Below are positions 22,092-29,312 of a stretch of DNA of 45,265 nucleotides, in pieces. Source of the stretch: a virus; IMG/VR virus record IMGVR_UViG_3300031521_000118, positions 1 through 45,265 of that record. One strand, written 5' to 3'. The notes beneath the pieces are model-generated. The model searched no databases and was not told where the DNA came from. It saw only the letters and a list, made by a program, of their open reading frames with translations. Position 1 is the first letter of the stretch; every line of letters starts with the position of its first letter. Position numbers and translations under genes: made by a program.

Positions 22092-22490
22092 TTAAATTGC
22101 TTTTTCTGAATTATTTAAATTCCAACTAATAACAAGTCTTTCATATTCTTCGGTTGGAATATAACCTTTTAACAAAACGTGTTGTCCGACACAAGATGAT
22201 AAATATAAACCTGTTTTATCACTAGTACCTAAAAGTCCAACCCACTCATTATAGCACCAATAGTAATCCTCACCATCATCTTCAACGTCAATCAACCTCA
22301 CTATTTGATGTCCATCAATAACCAATTCAAATTTATGTTTTTCGATTTCAAGATTTCTTTCTTTGCAATGTTTTATTTTTTCTTTGAAAAGTTCAGAACG
22401 TGTTTCTGGTATCCATTTATTAAATGGCGCACCTGTTTCAGTTTTAATCACTTCTTGATATATGTCTTCCAATTCCTTTATATTAATCAT
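22092..22490 (-). CDS. Unknown 132-aa protein
   Basis: Helical start (MINIKELEDIYQEVIKTETG) with IPETRSELFKEKIKHCKERN, then a strand-rich second half: FELVIDGHQIVRLIDVEDDG, LYLSSCVGQHVLLKGYIPTE. No tags. Family not recognised. Confidence 0.78.
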   Translation of the reverse strand: MINIKELEDIYQEVIKTETGAPFNKWIPETRSELFKEKIKHCKERNLEIEKHKFELVIDGHQIVRLIDVEDDGEDYYWCYNEWVGLLGTSDKTGLYLSSCVGQHVLLKGYIPTEEYERLVISWNLNNSEKAI

Positions 22491-22674
22491 TTTCTATTTT
22501 TCTAATTTTTATTTTTCTAATTATTTTTTTAATTTGAATAATTTCGTTTTCATTAAAAAAATATTGCAAAGAGTTCTCATGACACAAATTAGTTAACCAT
22601 AACACAAATTCATCTTCTGTGAAATCATATTGAAATAAACCAAGAGTATCAAATTTTTTTAAATCGTCTTTCAT
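22483..22674 (-). CDS. TAG B-like small protein, 63 aa
   Basis: MKDDLKKFDTLGLFQYDFTE, WLTNLCHENSLQYFF, then a basic tail EIIQIKKIIRKIKIRKIEND. The tail fits TAG B loosely (R-K-I-K-I-R-K-I). Overlaps both neighbours. Confidence 0.72.
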   Translation of the reverse strand: MKDDLKKFDTLGLFQYDFTEDEFVLWLTNLCHENSLQYFFNENEIIQIKKIIRKIKIRKIEND

Positions 22675-22991
22675 AATTTCTCAATAATCTGTAATTTTTC
22701 AGCTCTAAGTTTTAAAGTGTCAAACATTTTATCATCAAGCCATATTATACTATTATCAAATTGATTAAAACGTGTTCTTCTTGACAATTGTACATTTTTT
22801 ATATCATCACTAAATGGTAAATTAGAAATGTAAATAGGAAATTCACGAACAAATCTCATCACTATATCACAATTAACTTTATCACCAAGAAAATTATATC
22901 CAGCATCATATAGTTCATCCTGAACAGTATTAAACTCATCAACGCTATTAATAGTTTTGACGATATAAGGTTTTACTTTGGTGATTTTCAT
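22671..22991 (-). CDS. TAG B-like protein, 106 aa
   Basis: MKITKVKPYIVKTINSVDEF, strand DIVMRFVREFPIYISNLPFS, ending TLKLRAEKLQIIEKL. It has the length and beta/alpha pattern of its neighbours; family unknown. Confidence 0.76.
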   Translation of the reverse strand: MKITKVKPYIVKTINSVDEFNTVQDELYDAGYNFLGDKVNCDIVMRFVREFPIYISNLPFSDDIKNVQLSRRTRFNQFDNSIIWLDDKMFDTLKLRAEKLQIIEKL

Positions 22992-22993
22992 TT

Positions 22994-23290
22994 TTAATCG
23001 TTTAAAGTTCCAGCTTTTTTTGAATACAGTAAATATTTTTCAACTTTTACTTTTTTTAATTCCATTTTATCTAACTCTAAAAAATCATCTATATAGCCTT
23101 CATCATATAACATCTCAGCAATAGCTATAAGATCATTTAATTCTTCAGTTAATTTCTTTCTATTTGTTTCAGTTTCTGGTTGACCTGGCTGATGGTCATT
23201 TAAGCCAAATCTATTTGCTTTTGATGCTTCTTTTGCTACTTCTGCGCATTCCTCACTAAGTATCGTTAGCAAATGTTCTCTTCTATTCAT
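22994..23290 (-). CDS. MazG-like nucleotide pyrophosphohydrolase
   Basis: 98 residues with the MazG metal site: EECAEVAKEASK at about 13-24 (E-E-x-x-E) and EELNDLIAIAEML at about 50-62 (E-x-x-D). All-alpha NTP-PPase that hydrolyses dNTPs or (p)ppGpp-like compounds in the cytoplasm. Phage copies are thought to tune host nucleotide alarmones. One of two in the window. Short single-domain form. Confidence 0.85.
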   Translation of the reverse strand: MNRREHLLTILSEECAEVAKEASKANRFGLNDHQPGQPETETNRKKLTEELNDLIAIAEMLYDEGYIDDFLELDKMELKKVKVEKYLLYSKKAGTLND

Positions 23291-23300
23291 TTCTATTTCA

Positions 23301-23555
23301 TTATTTTTTTATCATATTTAAATGATTAATCTTTTCGGTTCTTTCAGCCTTTATATTTTTCTCAAAACTTTCACAATGGTACATTTCACTTGGAAATTTA
23401 TCTAACACAATATATGCGACTTCAGTTTCGTCCCAATTAATAAAAACTTCAATAACAGTAAAAATATTATTCTTCAAATATTCTGGACTAAAATATTCTT
23501 GAATTTCATTATTTGGTGGTTTTAAATTTACCTTATCACCAACTTTAAATTTCAT
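23301..23555 (-). CDS. TAG B SH3/KOW-like small protein
   Basis: 84 residues: MKFKVGDKVNLKPPNNEIQE, the same 'VGDKV' barrel motif as the TAG A proteins, ending KAERTEKINHLNMIKK. It therefore joins the SH3-like fold to TAG B, without the N-terminal tag. Confidence 0.8.
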   Translation of the reverse strand: MKFKVGDKVNLKPPNNEIQEYFSPEYLKNNIFTVIEVFINWDETEVAYIVLDKFPSEMYHCESFEKNIKAERTEKINHLNMIKK

Positions 23556-23559
23556 AATA

Positions 23560-23883
23560 TTATATTTTTAAAAGTGTTTTAATTCTATCCAATATATTGG
23601 TTTTATATAACGATTTTAATTTAGATTTTCTAATTTCTTTTATATTAATTTTATATATTTCAAATGTATATTTTTCATCAGCGTATTTAAAATCTACATA
23701 TGAATTATATAAACCAATTCTTGCAACATCACAAGCAATTATTGTTTGATAATATATCGCACTGTTGATATGTTTAGTTGCAACAAACAATTTTTTGTTA
23801 TTATTATTTTTAAACTTTTTTACATATCCCTCAAATATATCATTTCTATATATTCTTATTACATATTTATCAAAGTCTTCCAT
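23560..23883 (-). CDS. TAG B-like protein, 107 aa
   Basis: MEDFDKYVIRIYRNDIFEGY, strands, and ending YKINIKEIRKSKLKSLYKTN with a short helix after it. The middle has INSAIYYQTIIACDVARIGL. Family unknown. Confidence 0.77.
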   Translation of the reverse strand: MEDFDKYVIRIYRNDIFEGYVKKFKNNNNKKLFVATKHINSAIYYQTIIACDVARIGLYNSYVDFKYADEKYTFEIYKINIKEIRKSKLKSLYKTNILDRIKTLLKI

Positions 23884-23945
23884 ATTAGATTATATTTTTA
23901 ATCTTTTATGAAAATATTTTTTAAAAGTTTTTTTATTTATAATAA

Positions 23946-24302
23946 TTATTGAAATTTTTCATACTCTTTCAATTGAGAGTTTCCCCACTCTACTGCTTCA
24001 TTTGAAAGTAAAATGTCACAATCTTTTGCAATTTCAAATGTGTTGTTCCATGCGAGTTTTTCTAACTCATACACATTATCGATATCTTCTGTTCTCTCAA
24101 TTAAGCAATGAGCAATTTCGTGACATAATGATAAATTTTTTAATTCTGGGTTATCATAAATACCAAGCCAAATATCATTAATTGCTGAATAGCTTGAGTT
24201 GGTATAATTTTCTTCACCATTAGCCTCACAGTACTTATCACCTTTGCTAATTAAATGTAATGTAATATTATTACTTTGTAATAAATCTAAAATATTATTC
24301 AT
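23946..24302 (-). CDS. HExxH metallopeptidase-like protein
   Basis: 118 residues with LCHEIAHCLIERTED; His61-Glu62 and His65 make the zinc HExxH. A downstream Glu in the ELEKLAWNNTFEIA helix could be the third ligand, as in ImmA/IrrE-type peptidases. Phage members may cleave host repressors or toxins, but the target is unknown. No tag. Confidence 0.78.
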   Translation of the reverse strand: MNNILDLLQSNNITLHLISKGDKYCEANGEENYTNSSYSAINDIWLGIYDNPELKNLSLCHEIAHCLIERTEDIDNVYELEKLAWNNTFEIAKDCDILLSNEAVEWGNSQLKEYEKFQ

Positions 24303-24303
24303 C

Positions 24304-24759
24304 TTATTTTTTTTCTATTTTTTTTACTTTTTCTTTTCTCATATATTTTGTCATAGCAACACTTAATACACCATCCGAATCGTAGTTATGTTGTAAGTCA
24401 TTGATATTAGTTGAGGAACGATAGTCGGAATCACCACTTATAATCTTAACTACACCAGTCTTTGGTAATGATGATAAATCCAATTCACTATATTCAGCTT
24501 CACAATCAACATATTTAATTGTATCAATAAATTCAAAAGATTCTCCATGTCCAATTTCTTGATACGCATAAAGAAATGCTAACATTTCTGCATTCTCAAT
24601 TTTAAAAACATCTTGACCTTCATTTAAATAACCACCTATGACATATATATTCTTTTCTAAAATCATTTCAGGTGATATATCATGTATATTGATGATATTA
24701 CCTAATATGACAAAAGAACTAGAACTACTATTACTTACAAATCCGTTTCTAATTTTCAT
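24304..24759 (-). CDS. Conserved MKIRNGFVSNSSSSSF protein, TAG B
   Basis: 151 residues. The first 17 residues, MKIRNGFVSNSSSSSFV, are a well-known start of a hypothetical family in bacteria and phages with no known role. Acidic beta-rich body; tail MTKYMRKEKVKKIEKK is TAG B. Confidence 0.83.
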   Translation of the reverse strand: MKIRNGFVSNSSSSSFVILGNIINIHDISPEMILEKNIYVIGGYLNEGQDVFKIENAEMLAFLYAYQEIGHGESFEFIDTIKYVDCEAEYSELDLSSLPKTGVVKIISGDSDYRSSTNINDLQHNYDSDGVLSVAMTKYMRKEKVKKIEKK

Positions 24760-25118
24760 GCTACAATTTTATTTTTAACTACTTCTATTGCTTTTTCAAA
24801 TGCCTCATATCTTGCGTCTTGATATGAATCATATTTTTTCATTTCTGATTTAGGTACTACCCAAATATAATCTTCAACAAACACAAGATATTTATTGTAA
24901 GGATTTCTTCTTATTTCAATATAAATGTTGTGTTTATCTATGAACCACTCTTTAACCACTTCCCAATCAGGTGCACAGCACTCCATTGCAGCAGAATGTG
25001 CAATTGGATAATTAGGAAAATAATCTCCAAAAATATTATAATAACCATCATAATATCCTACAAAACCTAATTTTTTAAGTTCTAATGCCAATTTATATGG
25101 TAATTGCTTGCTTGTCAT
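24756..25118 (-). CDS. Conserved Bacteroidetes-phage hypothetical
   Basis: 120 residues: MTSKQLPYKLALELKKLGFV, PDWEVVKEWFIDKHNIYIEI and YQDARYEAFEKAIEVVKNK. The 'W-x-x-V-x-x-W-x-x-x-K-H-x-I-x-I' pattern is common in hypothetical proteins of Bacteroides-group phages. Function unknown. Confidence 0.8.
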   Translation of the reverse strand: MTSKQLPYKLALELKKLGFVGYYDGYYNIFGDYFPNYPIAHSAAMECCAPDWEVVKEWFIDKHNIYIEIRRNPYNKYLVFVEDYIWVVPKSEMKKYDSYQDARYEAFEKAIEVVKNKIVA

Positions 25119-25151
25119 AATTTAATATTGTTTAAAATGTTTATAAAATAA

Positions 25152-25379
25152 TTAATCTTCAAATCTAACAATTGGTAAAATCAGCCAATTTGCATATTTA
25201 CTTGTTTTATATGCATAAGCTAAAGCTTCTTCCTCTGAGTCAAATTCTTCTTCTGGGTAAATTTTACTATGATAACTTCCAGTTATATTACCATACGATA
25301 ATTTAACTTTCACTTTATTATTATTTTTATCATTCACAGACTCAATTTTAATCGCAGTGTATTTTTTTATTGTTTTCAT
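25152..25379 (-). CDS. Conserved small phage protein, 75 aa
   Basis: MKTIKKYTAIKIESVNDKNN; YPEEEFDSEEEALAYAYKTS; WLILPIVRF. The EEEFDSEEEA-x-x-YAY segment is a common hypothetical phage motif. Function unknown. Confidence 0.78.
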   Translation of the reverse strand: MKTIKKYTAIKIESVNDKNNNKVKVKLSYGNITGSYHSKIYPEEEFDSEEEALAYAYKTSKYANWLILPIVRFED

Positions 25380-25861
25380 ATTTTACTATTTATTTTACAT
25401 TTTAAAATTTTTTTAAAATTTCTCACAAAAAAATTCTCCTTCTTTTCAAATTTATCTAAAAATCTACCCAAGAGATTATACAAATCTATAACAGAATTAT
25501 AATTAAAAAAACCATAATCTGTATTAAAAAACGAGTTGTCACTACATTTTGGATGACTTATCAAATAATGTTTTTCAGACTTTTCAATTTCCCAACTACA
25601 ATTTATTAAATCATATTTCTTATCATTAACAATAGTTGAACACAAATAAAACAAAGTTTCAATTTCATTATATGTCAAGCCATCATAATAATTTCTCAGT
25701 TCCACATAATATGGAGTAAAGCAACTACTACTATTATAGCAATTTAAAAAATATTCTAATTCGTCTGAATATTCTATTTTTTCAGTAAGTATCATACCTG
25801 TTTCATCTGGTATTTTTACAGTACTGATAATTTTCTTTTTTGACGTTATTTCAATTTCCAT
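25376..25861 (-). CDS. Unknown 161-aa protein
   Basis: Start MEIEITSKKKIISTVKIPDE; middle ELRNYYDGLTYNEIETLFYL; basic end KKENFFVRNFKKILKCKINS. Tyr/Phe/Asn-rich. Ends close to, but not quite, TAG B. Family unknown. Confidence 0.76.
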   Translation of the reverse strand: MEIEITSKKKIISTVKIPDETGMILTEKIEYSDELEYFLNCYNSSSCFTPYYVELRNYYDGLTYNEIETLFYLCSTIVNDKKYDLINCSWEIEKSEKHYLISHPKCSDNSFFNTDYGFFNYNSVIDLYNLLGRFLDKFEKKENFFVRNFKKILKCKINSKI

Positions 25862-25863
25862 AT

Positions 25864-26016
25864 TTACGTTTTACTTGTTGTGTGCCAACATTTGCATTCT
25901 TCACAGTAATATATTTTTGATTCTTTTCTCTTAAAATTTTTTTGAGTTCTCTTTTGAGAATTTGCTACAATTAACATTGCACCCAATTTGTCTAGTTTTT
26001 TCTTCTTACAAAACAT
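25864..26016 (-). CDS. Small basic zinc-finger-like protein, 50 aa
   Basis: ATG 26014-26016, TAA 25864-25866. MFCKKKKLDKLGAMLIVANS, then a Lys-rich stretch and YYCEECKCWHTTS, a C-x-x-C-x-C-W-H site typical of phage mini-zinc fingers. It fills a gap of 165 bases between two larger genes. Confidence 0.7.
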   Translation of the reverse strand: MFCKKKKLDKLGAMLIVANSQKRTQKNFKRKESKIYYCEECKCWHTTSKT

Positions 26017-26025
26017 TTATAATAT

Positions 26026-26499
26026 TTAACTATGCTTTAATTTTAAATAAATATATGGTAAAATAAAGATTAAAAATATTAAAAATAGTTCAGAAACATT
26101 TACATCTAATGGTAGATTTCCTAACTGTGGCTGCGTACTAGTTGTATTAGAAGACACAATATCGCCAAATAATGTATCATAAAAATTATTAATCGCATCA
26201 GTTGTTAAAGTTCCTAGATTTTTTGAGTTATTTAAATCATTAAACATGTCGTTATAAACAGGTTTACTAATAATATCTTTAACTTGATCGTATCCTTTAT
26301 AATCAGTTATCATCCAAGTTTGCCAAGAACTTAAGTCGGACCAATTGCTATACCAATATACATTATTCCAATATCCTGATTGAGTATACCACGATATAAA
26401 ATTGTTTTTAGCATTATCATTTATTGTATAATTACTTTGTGAAAACAAATTCATTGAAATAATTATCAATGAAAATATAACTAATATTTTTTTTATCAT
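26026..26499 (-). CDS. Exported protein with C-terminal membrane helix
   Basis: 157 residues. N-terminal signal sequence MIKKILVIFSLIIISMNLFS ending at FSQ-S, the Bacteroidetes-like cleavage form. The Trp/Tyr-rich outer domain (WYTQSGYWNNVYWYSNWSDL, about 36-55) is followed by a C-terminal hydrophobic helix FLIFLIFILPYIYLKLKHS. Likely anchored with its domain in the periplasm. Superinfection exclusion or another envelope role is possible but not shown. Own host-type promoter upstream. Confidence 0.78.
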   Translation of the reverse strand: MIKKILVIFSLIIISMNLFSQSNYTINDNAKNNFISWYTQSGYWNNVYWYSNWSDLSSWQTWMITDYKGYDQVKDIISKPVYNDMFNDLNNSKNLGTLTTDAINNFYDTLFGDIVSSNTTSTQPQLGNLPLDVNVSELFLIFLIFILPYIYLKLKHS

Positions 26500-26533
26500 C
26501 TTTATCTATCTTATTTGTTTTATTACTTGGATA

Positions 26534-26565
26534 CAAAGATAGTAATAATAATTAAATCTACCAAA
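26534..26565 (-). promoter_or_regulatory. Host-type promoter, near-perfect
   Basis: Minus strand TTTG (26562-26565), 20 bases, TATCTTTG (26534-26541). Best match to the Bacteroidetes consensus in the window. About 35 bases before the exported-protein ATG. Confidence 0.75.
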
Positions 26566-26573
26566 TAAACATA

Positions 26574-26789
26574 TCAATAAATCCACTCAGAGTCTTTTGG
26601 TGGTGAATTATATTTATACTTATGTTTATCACCACTATATTCAACACCTATAAAATGAAAATCATTATTCTTCAATTTAAAGCCAATAAAAGCTTCAATT
26701 CCAGTTTTTGATAATTCATTATCATGTATATAAAAAACCTCAAATGAGTGCGAACCTTCAGGTATTATATTTAAATTAAAATCTGTCAT
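26574..26789 (-). CDS. Unknown 71-aa protein
   Basis: MTDFNLNIIPEGSHSFEVFY, FIGFKLKNNDFHFIGVEYSG; a small beta domain. ATGA-coupled to the gene upstream. Ends SEWIY. Function unknown. Confidence 0.74.
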   Translation of the reverse strand: MTDFNLNIIPEGSHSFEVFYIHDNELSKTGIEAFIGFKLKNNDFHFIGVEYSGDKHKYKYNSPPKDSEWIY

Positions 26790-27148
26790 ATTATTTTAAC
26801 AATTTCTTTTAATTTTAATTTTCTAAGGACTTTAATTGGCGGTTGTATATCATTATAAAGTTCAACAATTTTAACTGAGTGAACATTGACATTAACTCTT
26901 AGATAAATATATTGTGTATTTAATAAATTAAAAGCATCTTTATATGTATCAAAATATCTTGGGTATTCTACTATAATACCATAATCATCTAAATAATTTA
27001 TAGTATTTAAGTATATTGGTGAGCAATTCAAATTCAAACCACTACCATTATATGTTGGAGATGACTCTAATCTAACATCACCAGATACTCTATGACTAAC
27101 AACAACTTCAATTGCATATTTTTTATAAATAGTGCTATTCATTATCAT
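26786..27148 (-). CDS. TAG B protein, 120 aa
   Basis: MIMNSTIYKKYAIEVVVSHR; Met3 is an alternative start. Strand-rich; ends IKVLRKLKLKEIVKII, TAG B. Lies just downstream of the tRNA terminator. Confidence 0.78.
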   Translation of the reverse strand: MIMNSTIYKKYAIEVVVSHRVSGDVRLESSPTYNGSGLNLNCSPIYLNTINYLDDYGIIVEYPRYFDTYKDAFNLLNTQYIYLRVNVNVHSVKIVELYNDIQPPIKVLRKLKLKEIVKII

Positions 27149-27205
27149 ATTATAAAAATTCTTTTTTTAATATATGAAAATAAACGATATTTGTTTTATA
27201 TAAAT

Positions 27206-27239
27206 AAAAAAAGCATAGAAAATATTTTCTATGCTTTTT
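27206..27239 (-). terminator. Terminator of the tRNA unit
   Basis: Long palindrome AAAAAGCATAGAAAAT / ATTTTCTATGCTTTTT directly after the tRNA 3' end. T-rich on both sides, so it may work in both directions. Confidence 0.8.
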
Positions 27240-27240
27240 G

Positions 27241-27311
27241 TGTTCACTGTGGGGGTCGAACCCACATTAACTGTTTTAGGGACAGCTGCCCTGCCATTGA
27301 ACGAAGCGAAC
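27241..27311 (-). tRNA. Amber-suppressor-type tRNA, anticodon CUA
   Basis: A complete cloverleaf reads on the minus strand. Acceptor GTTCGCT/AGTGAAC (one G-U); D arm GTTC-AATGGCA-GGGC with A14, GG and A21 in place. Anticodon arm GCTGT-CCCTAAA-ACAGT; T arm GTGGG-TTCGACC-CCCAC; discriminator A73. No CCA is encoded. The central loop bases give anticodon CUA (27277-27279), which reads UAG. Position 33 is C where U is almost universal, which should weaken decoding. The amino acid cannot be read from identity elements. The PTH2-like gene with an in-frame TAG lies just upstream in the same unit. Confidence 0.88.
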
Positions 27312-27320
27312 GATTAACTT

Positions 27321-27428
27321 GGTAAACTCTTTCTTAGACTTGAATGTTTTATACATTTTCCACTACGGAGGTAAGGATAGTTAAAACCTTAGCATGACCG
27401 TGCGGGGTTTCACCGCTTTTAATTTACC
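27321..27428 (-). ncRNA. Candidate structured RNA between PTH2 gene and tRNA
   Basis: More GC-rich than its surroundings. Minus strand: 7-bp closing helix GGTAAAT / GTTTACC (27422-27428 with 27321-27327). Inside are three hairpins: GCGG-TGAAACC-CCGC, a two-part helix ACGG..TAAGG / CCTTA..CCGT, and AATGT-ATAAA-ACATT. It matches no RNA class I know. It may be a processing or regulatory element of the tRNA transcript. Confidence 0.4.
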
Positions 27429-27437
27429 TTTATTTTT

Positions 27438-27761
27438 TTAAAGTATTGCTACTTCAATGGGTTTTGCTTCCCATTTTTTTAAATTACGAAATAGAGAATC
27501 ATTTCCTTCTACTGCTAACGCAGTTGGTATATTTCCTAAATCTGGTTCCTAGAACACTGTAAAATTTAAACCTTTATGTTTTAATTTAAAAATCCATTTT
27601 TCAATGTCCGCAGAAAGATAAATAAGATATTGATTATTCCACGTTTGTGTATCTTTATTATCAATCAGCCATCCAGCTACTGCATGTCCACCTTGAACAC
27701 AGCCATAAACTGTTTCCAGTTTGCTATCAATCAGCACAAACAGCTTCTTCTTGTATTCCAT
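27438..27761 (-). CDS. PTH2-like peptidyl-tRNA hydrolase with in-frame amber codon
   Basis: From ATG 27759-27761 the first 70 codons read MEYKKKLFVLIDSKLETVYG, CVQGGHAVAGWLIDN (His26 in the Q-x-x-HA motif of PTH2) and KWIFKLKHKGLNFTVF. Then comes TAG at 27549-27551. The same frame continues EPDLGNIPTALAVEGNDSLF and RNLKKWEAKPIEVAIL to TAA at 27438. The (F)-x-EPDL-N-x-x-TA-x-A block is the conserved PTH2 C-terminal half, so TAG sits at a variable residue between two conserved halves. Full length is 107 residues, as in phage PTH2-like proteins. The family frees tRNA from stalled peptidyl-tRNA, although phage copies may have other roles. Readthrough needs the CUA tRNA about 240 bases downstream. 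Confidence 0.85.
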
Positions 27762-28038
27762 ATTTTTGAACTAATTTGTCAATATCAAGTTTATATATTG
27801 ATATCTGCCAAGTGTTTTCATTATTTTTGGTTTCAAAGGTACTAAGATCTCGTCCTTTTAATACATGATAAGCTGCATATAGCAGTCTTAATTTGTGTCG
27901 GTTTTCACTGTGTAAGTACGCAGCTTTCCATGGTTCCATTACTCGTTCACCTTTAATGTGAACTGTCTTTCTCTGATTTCTAAGAGATACTTGATTCTCT
28001 GCAAGTTTTTTTATTTCTTCTTTTATTGTAGTTTTCAT
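27727..28038 (-). CDS. Conserved phage hypothetical upstream of PTH2
   Basis: 103 residues: MKTTIKEEIKKLAENQVSLR, HIKGERVMEPWKAAYLHSEN, RHKLRLLYAAYHVLKGRDLS. The 'NQR-K-T-V-h...MEPW-A' form recurs in hypothetical proteins of Bacteroidetes phages. Overlaps the start of the PTH2-like gene by 35 bases, so the two are probably co-translated. Function unknown. Confidence 0.8.
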   Translation of the reverse strand: MKTTIKEEIKKLAENQVSLRNQRKTVHIKGERVMEPWKAAYLHSENRHKLRLLYAAYHVLKGRDLSTFETKNNENTWQISIYKLDIDKLVQKYGIQEEAVCAD

Positions 28039-28171
28039 ATTATTTATTATTTTTTTATTGTTATTAATTTGTTAATTATTAGCTGTTTAAAAAATAATAA
28101 ATGGTGATCCTCTACCAAAAGAACAAACCTAATGCTTAGTTTTCTTCATAATTTTTTGATTTTTTTTAATT

Positions 28172-28195
28172 AAACGTAGAACTATTTCTACGCTT
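28172..28195 (-). terminator. Weak hairpin, possible terminator
   Basis: Minus strand GCGTAG-AAATAGTT-CTACGT followed by TTAATT. It lies after the small membrane-protein gene. The rest of 28039-28203 shows no gene or other element that I can support. Confidence 0.35.
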
Positions 28196-28203
28196 CTCAC
28201 TTA

Positions 28204-28368
28204 TTAAATAAGTGGTTTCCTTACAATGAGATAGATTGGTAAAAATACTATCATGAGTAAAAAAACTCCGATACCCCAACCAAATCCATTCATTCCTCTT
28301 TTGTTTGCATCTTCAGCAACAAAATATGCTACTATCAATGCAATAATCATACCTAAAAATGCGCTCAT
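28204..28368 (-). CDS. Small two-TM protein, 54 aa
   Basis: ATG 28366-28368. MSAFLGMIIALIVAYFVAED, then basic NKRGMNGFGWGIG, then VFLLMIVFLPIYLIVRKPLI: two hydrophobic helices around a short basic Gly-rich loop. Layout resembles the small PLDc_N-type membrane domain. Role unknown; below common gene-finder length. Confidence 0.68.
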   Translation of the reverse strand: MSAFLGMIIALIVAYFVAEDANKRGMNGFGWGIGVFLLMIVFLPIYLIVRKPLI

Positions 28369-28410
28369 AAATCTTTTTATTTTTATAATAATTTTATTTA
28401 TAAAAGTTTA

Positions 28411-29304
28411 TCAAAACACTAAACTACTTTTCGTTTCCCATCTAAAATATAACTTTGAGTTTTCACGCAAAATTAAATATTTATATGTATCATGATTTTG
28501 CTGACTCATACAGTCATCATCAATAACCATAGACATTTCTTCAACGTTATAGATTTTTGGACCAAATGGTAGATATCCTAAGAAATCACCATATTTTTTA
28601 ACCATAATTGTCAATCTGTCATAAAAATCAACGCTTGCATTTTCACCAATCCAATTATCAATATCATTGTTCAATTTAGATTTGTATAACTTTCTGAATG
28701 TCACTTGATCTGCTCCAAGTTCTTTACATCTTTCAATAACAGAAGAAACTGTCAGATTGTCATAATCGTTAACAAGATTCAAAGATAACCTCAAATTAAA
28801 ACCATATTTTTTGACAAGTTTTATAACTTCAAAAACATTAAATTTTAATTTTTCAGCACAGCCAATAAGTTCAATATTTCTTTCATTATCAAAGATGTTT
28901 GATATTGAAAAAGATATAGTTGTAACACCATTATCTCTTAAGTGTATCAAGTACTCGTCATCAAGTAGAACACCAGTTGTTTGAACTTCGATACTCTTAA
29001 ACGGTGTTTGTAATTTTGAATTAACAGAATAGAAAAAATCCAAAAAGTTTCTATTTTGAACTGGTTCTCCTGTTCCAGTTAAAACAACAACATTACATCC
29101 ATTATCACGTGCATATTGCAATCTATTGTAATAATCATTATATTCTGGTAATCCAGCAAGTGGTACACCATTATATGACATTTTAACAATTTTACTAATC
29201 TTATCTTCATATGGATTAGTATGAGTTCTGCTTACACAGAATTTGCACTTATTTACGCAACTGTTGTTTGTTGGTACTACAATACTTAAGCTTTGAATAT
29301 TCAT
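28411..29304 (-). CDS. Radical SAM enzyme
   Basis: 297 residues. CVNKCKFC at 16-23 gives the three cluster cysteines in C-x3-C-x2-C spacing. The SAM-binding GTGEP follows at 77-81 (TGTGEP), with IEVQTTGVLLDD and ISFSISNIFDN as later beta/alpha units. The 4Fe-4S cluster cleaves SAM to start radical chemistry. The substrate is unknown; the length fits a single-domain enzyme (a MoaA-like partial barrel). Phage copies may modify nucleotides or peptides. TGA stop. Confidence 0.87.
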   Translation of the reverse strand: MNIQSLSIVVPTNNSCVNKCKFCVSRTHTNPYEDKISKIVKMSYNGVPLAGLPEYNDYYNRLQYARDNGCNVVVLTGTGEPVQNRNFLDFFYSVNSKLQTPFKSIEVQTTGVLLDDEYLIHLRDNGVTTISFSISNIFDNERNIELIGCAEKLKFNVFEVIKLVKKYGFNLRLSLNLVNDYDNLTVSSVIERCKELGADQVTFRKLYKSKLNNDIDNWIGENASVDFYDRLTIMVKKYGDFLGYLPFGPKIYNVEEMSMVIDDDCMSQQNHDTYKYLILRENSKLYFRWETKSSLVF

Positions 29305-29312
29305 AATTTTAT

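Noticed and set aside
27300-27370. 26-codon ORF (MYKTFKSKKEF...) overlapping the tRNA
   Set aside because: Runs through the tRNA acceptor, D and anticodon arms; too short and without support.
27321-27428. A second tRNA
   Set aside because: The 7-bp closing helix is tRNA-like, but no T arm or anticodon arm of the right size can be drawn.
28039-28203. Gene or tRNA in this gap
   Set aside because: No ORF of more than a few codons on either strand and no cloverleaf; only a weak hairpin.
28253-28495. Plus-strand 80-codon ORF
   Set aside because: Antisense to the small two-TM gene and the end of the radical SAM gene; no promoter or motif.
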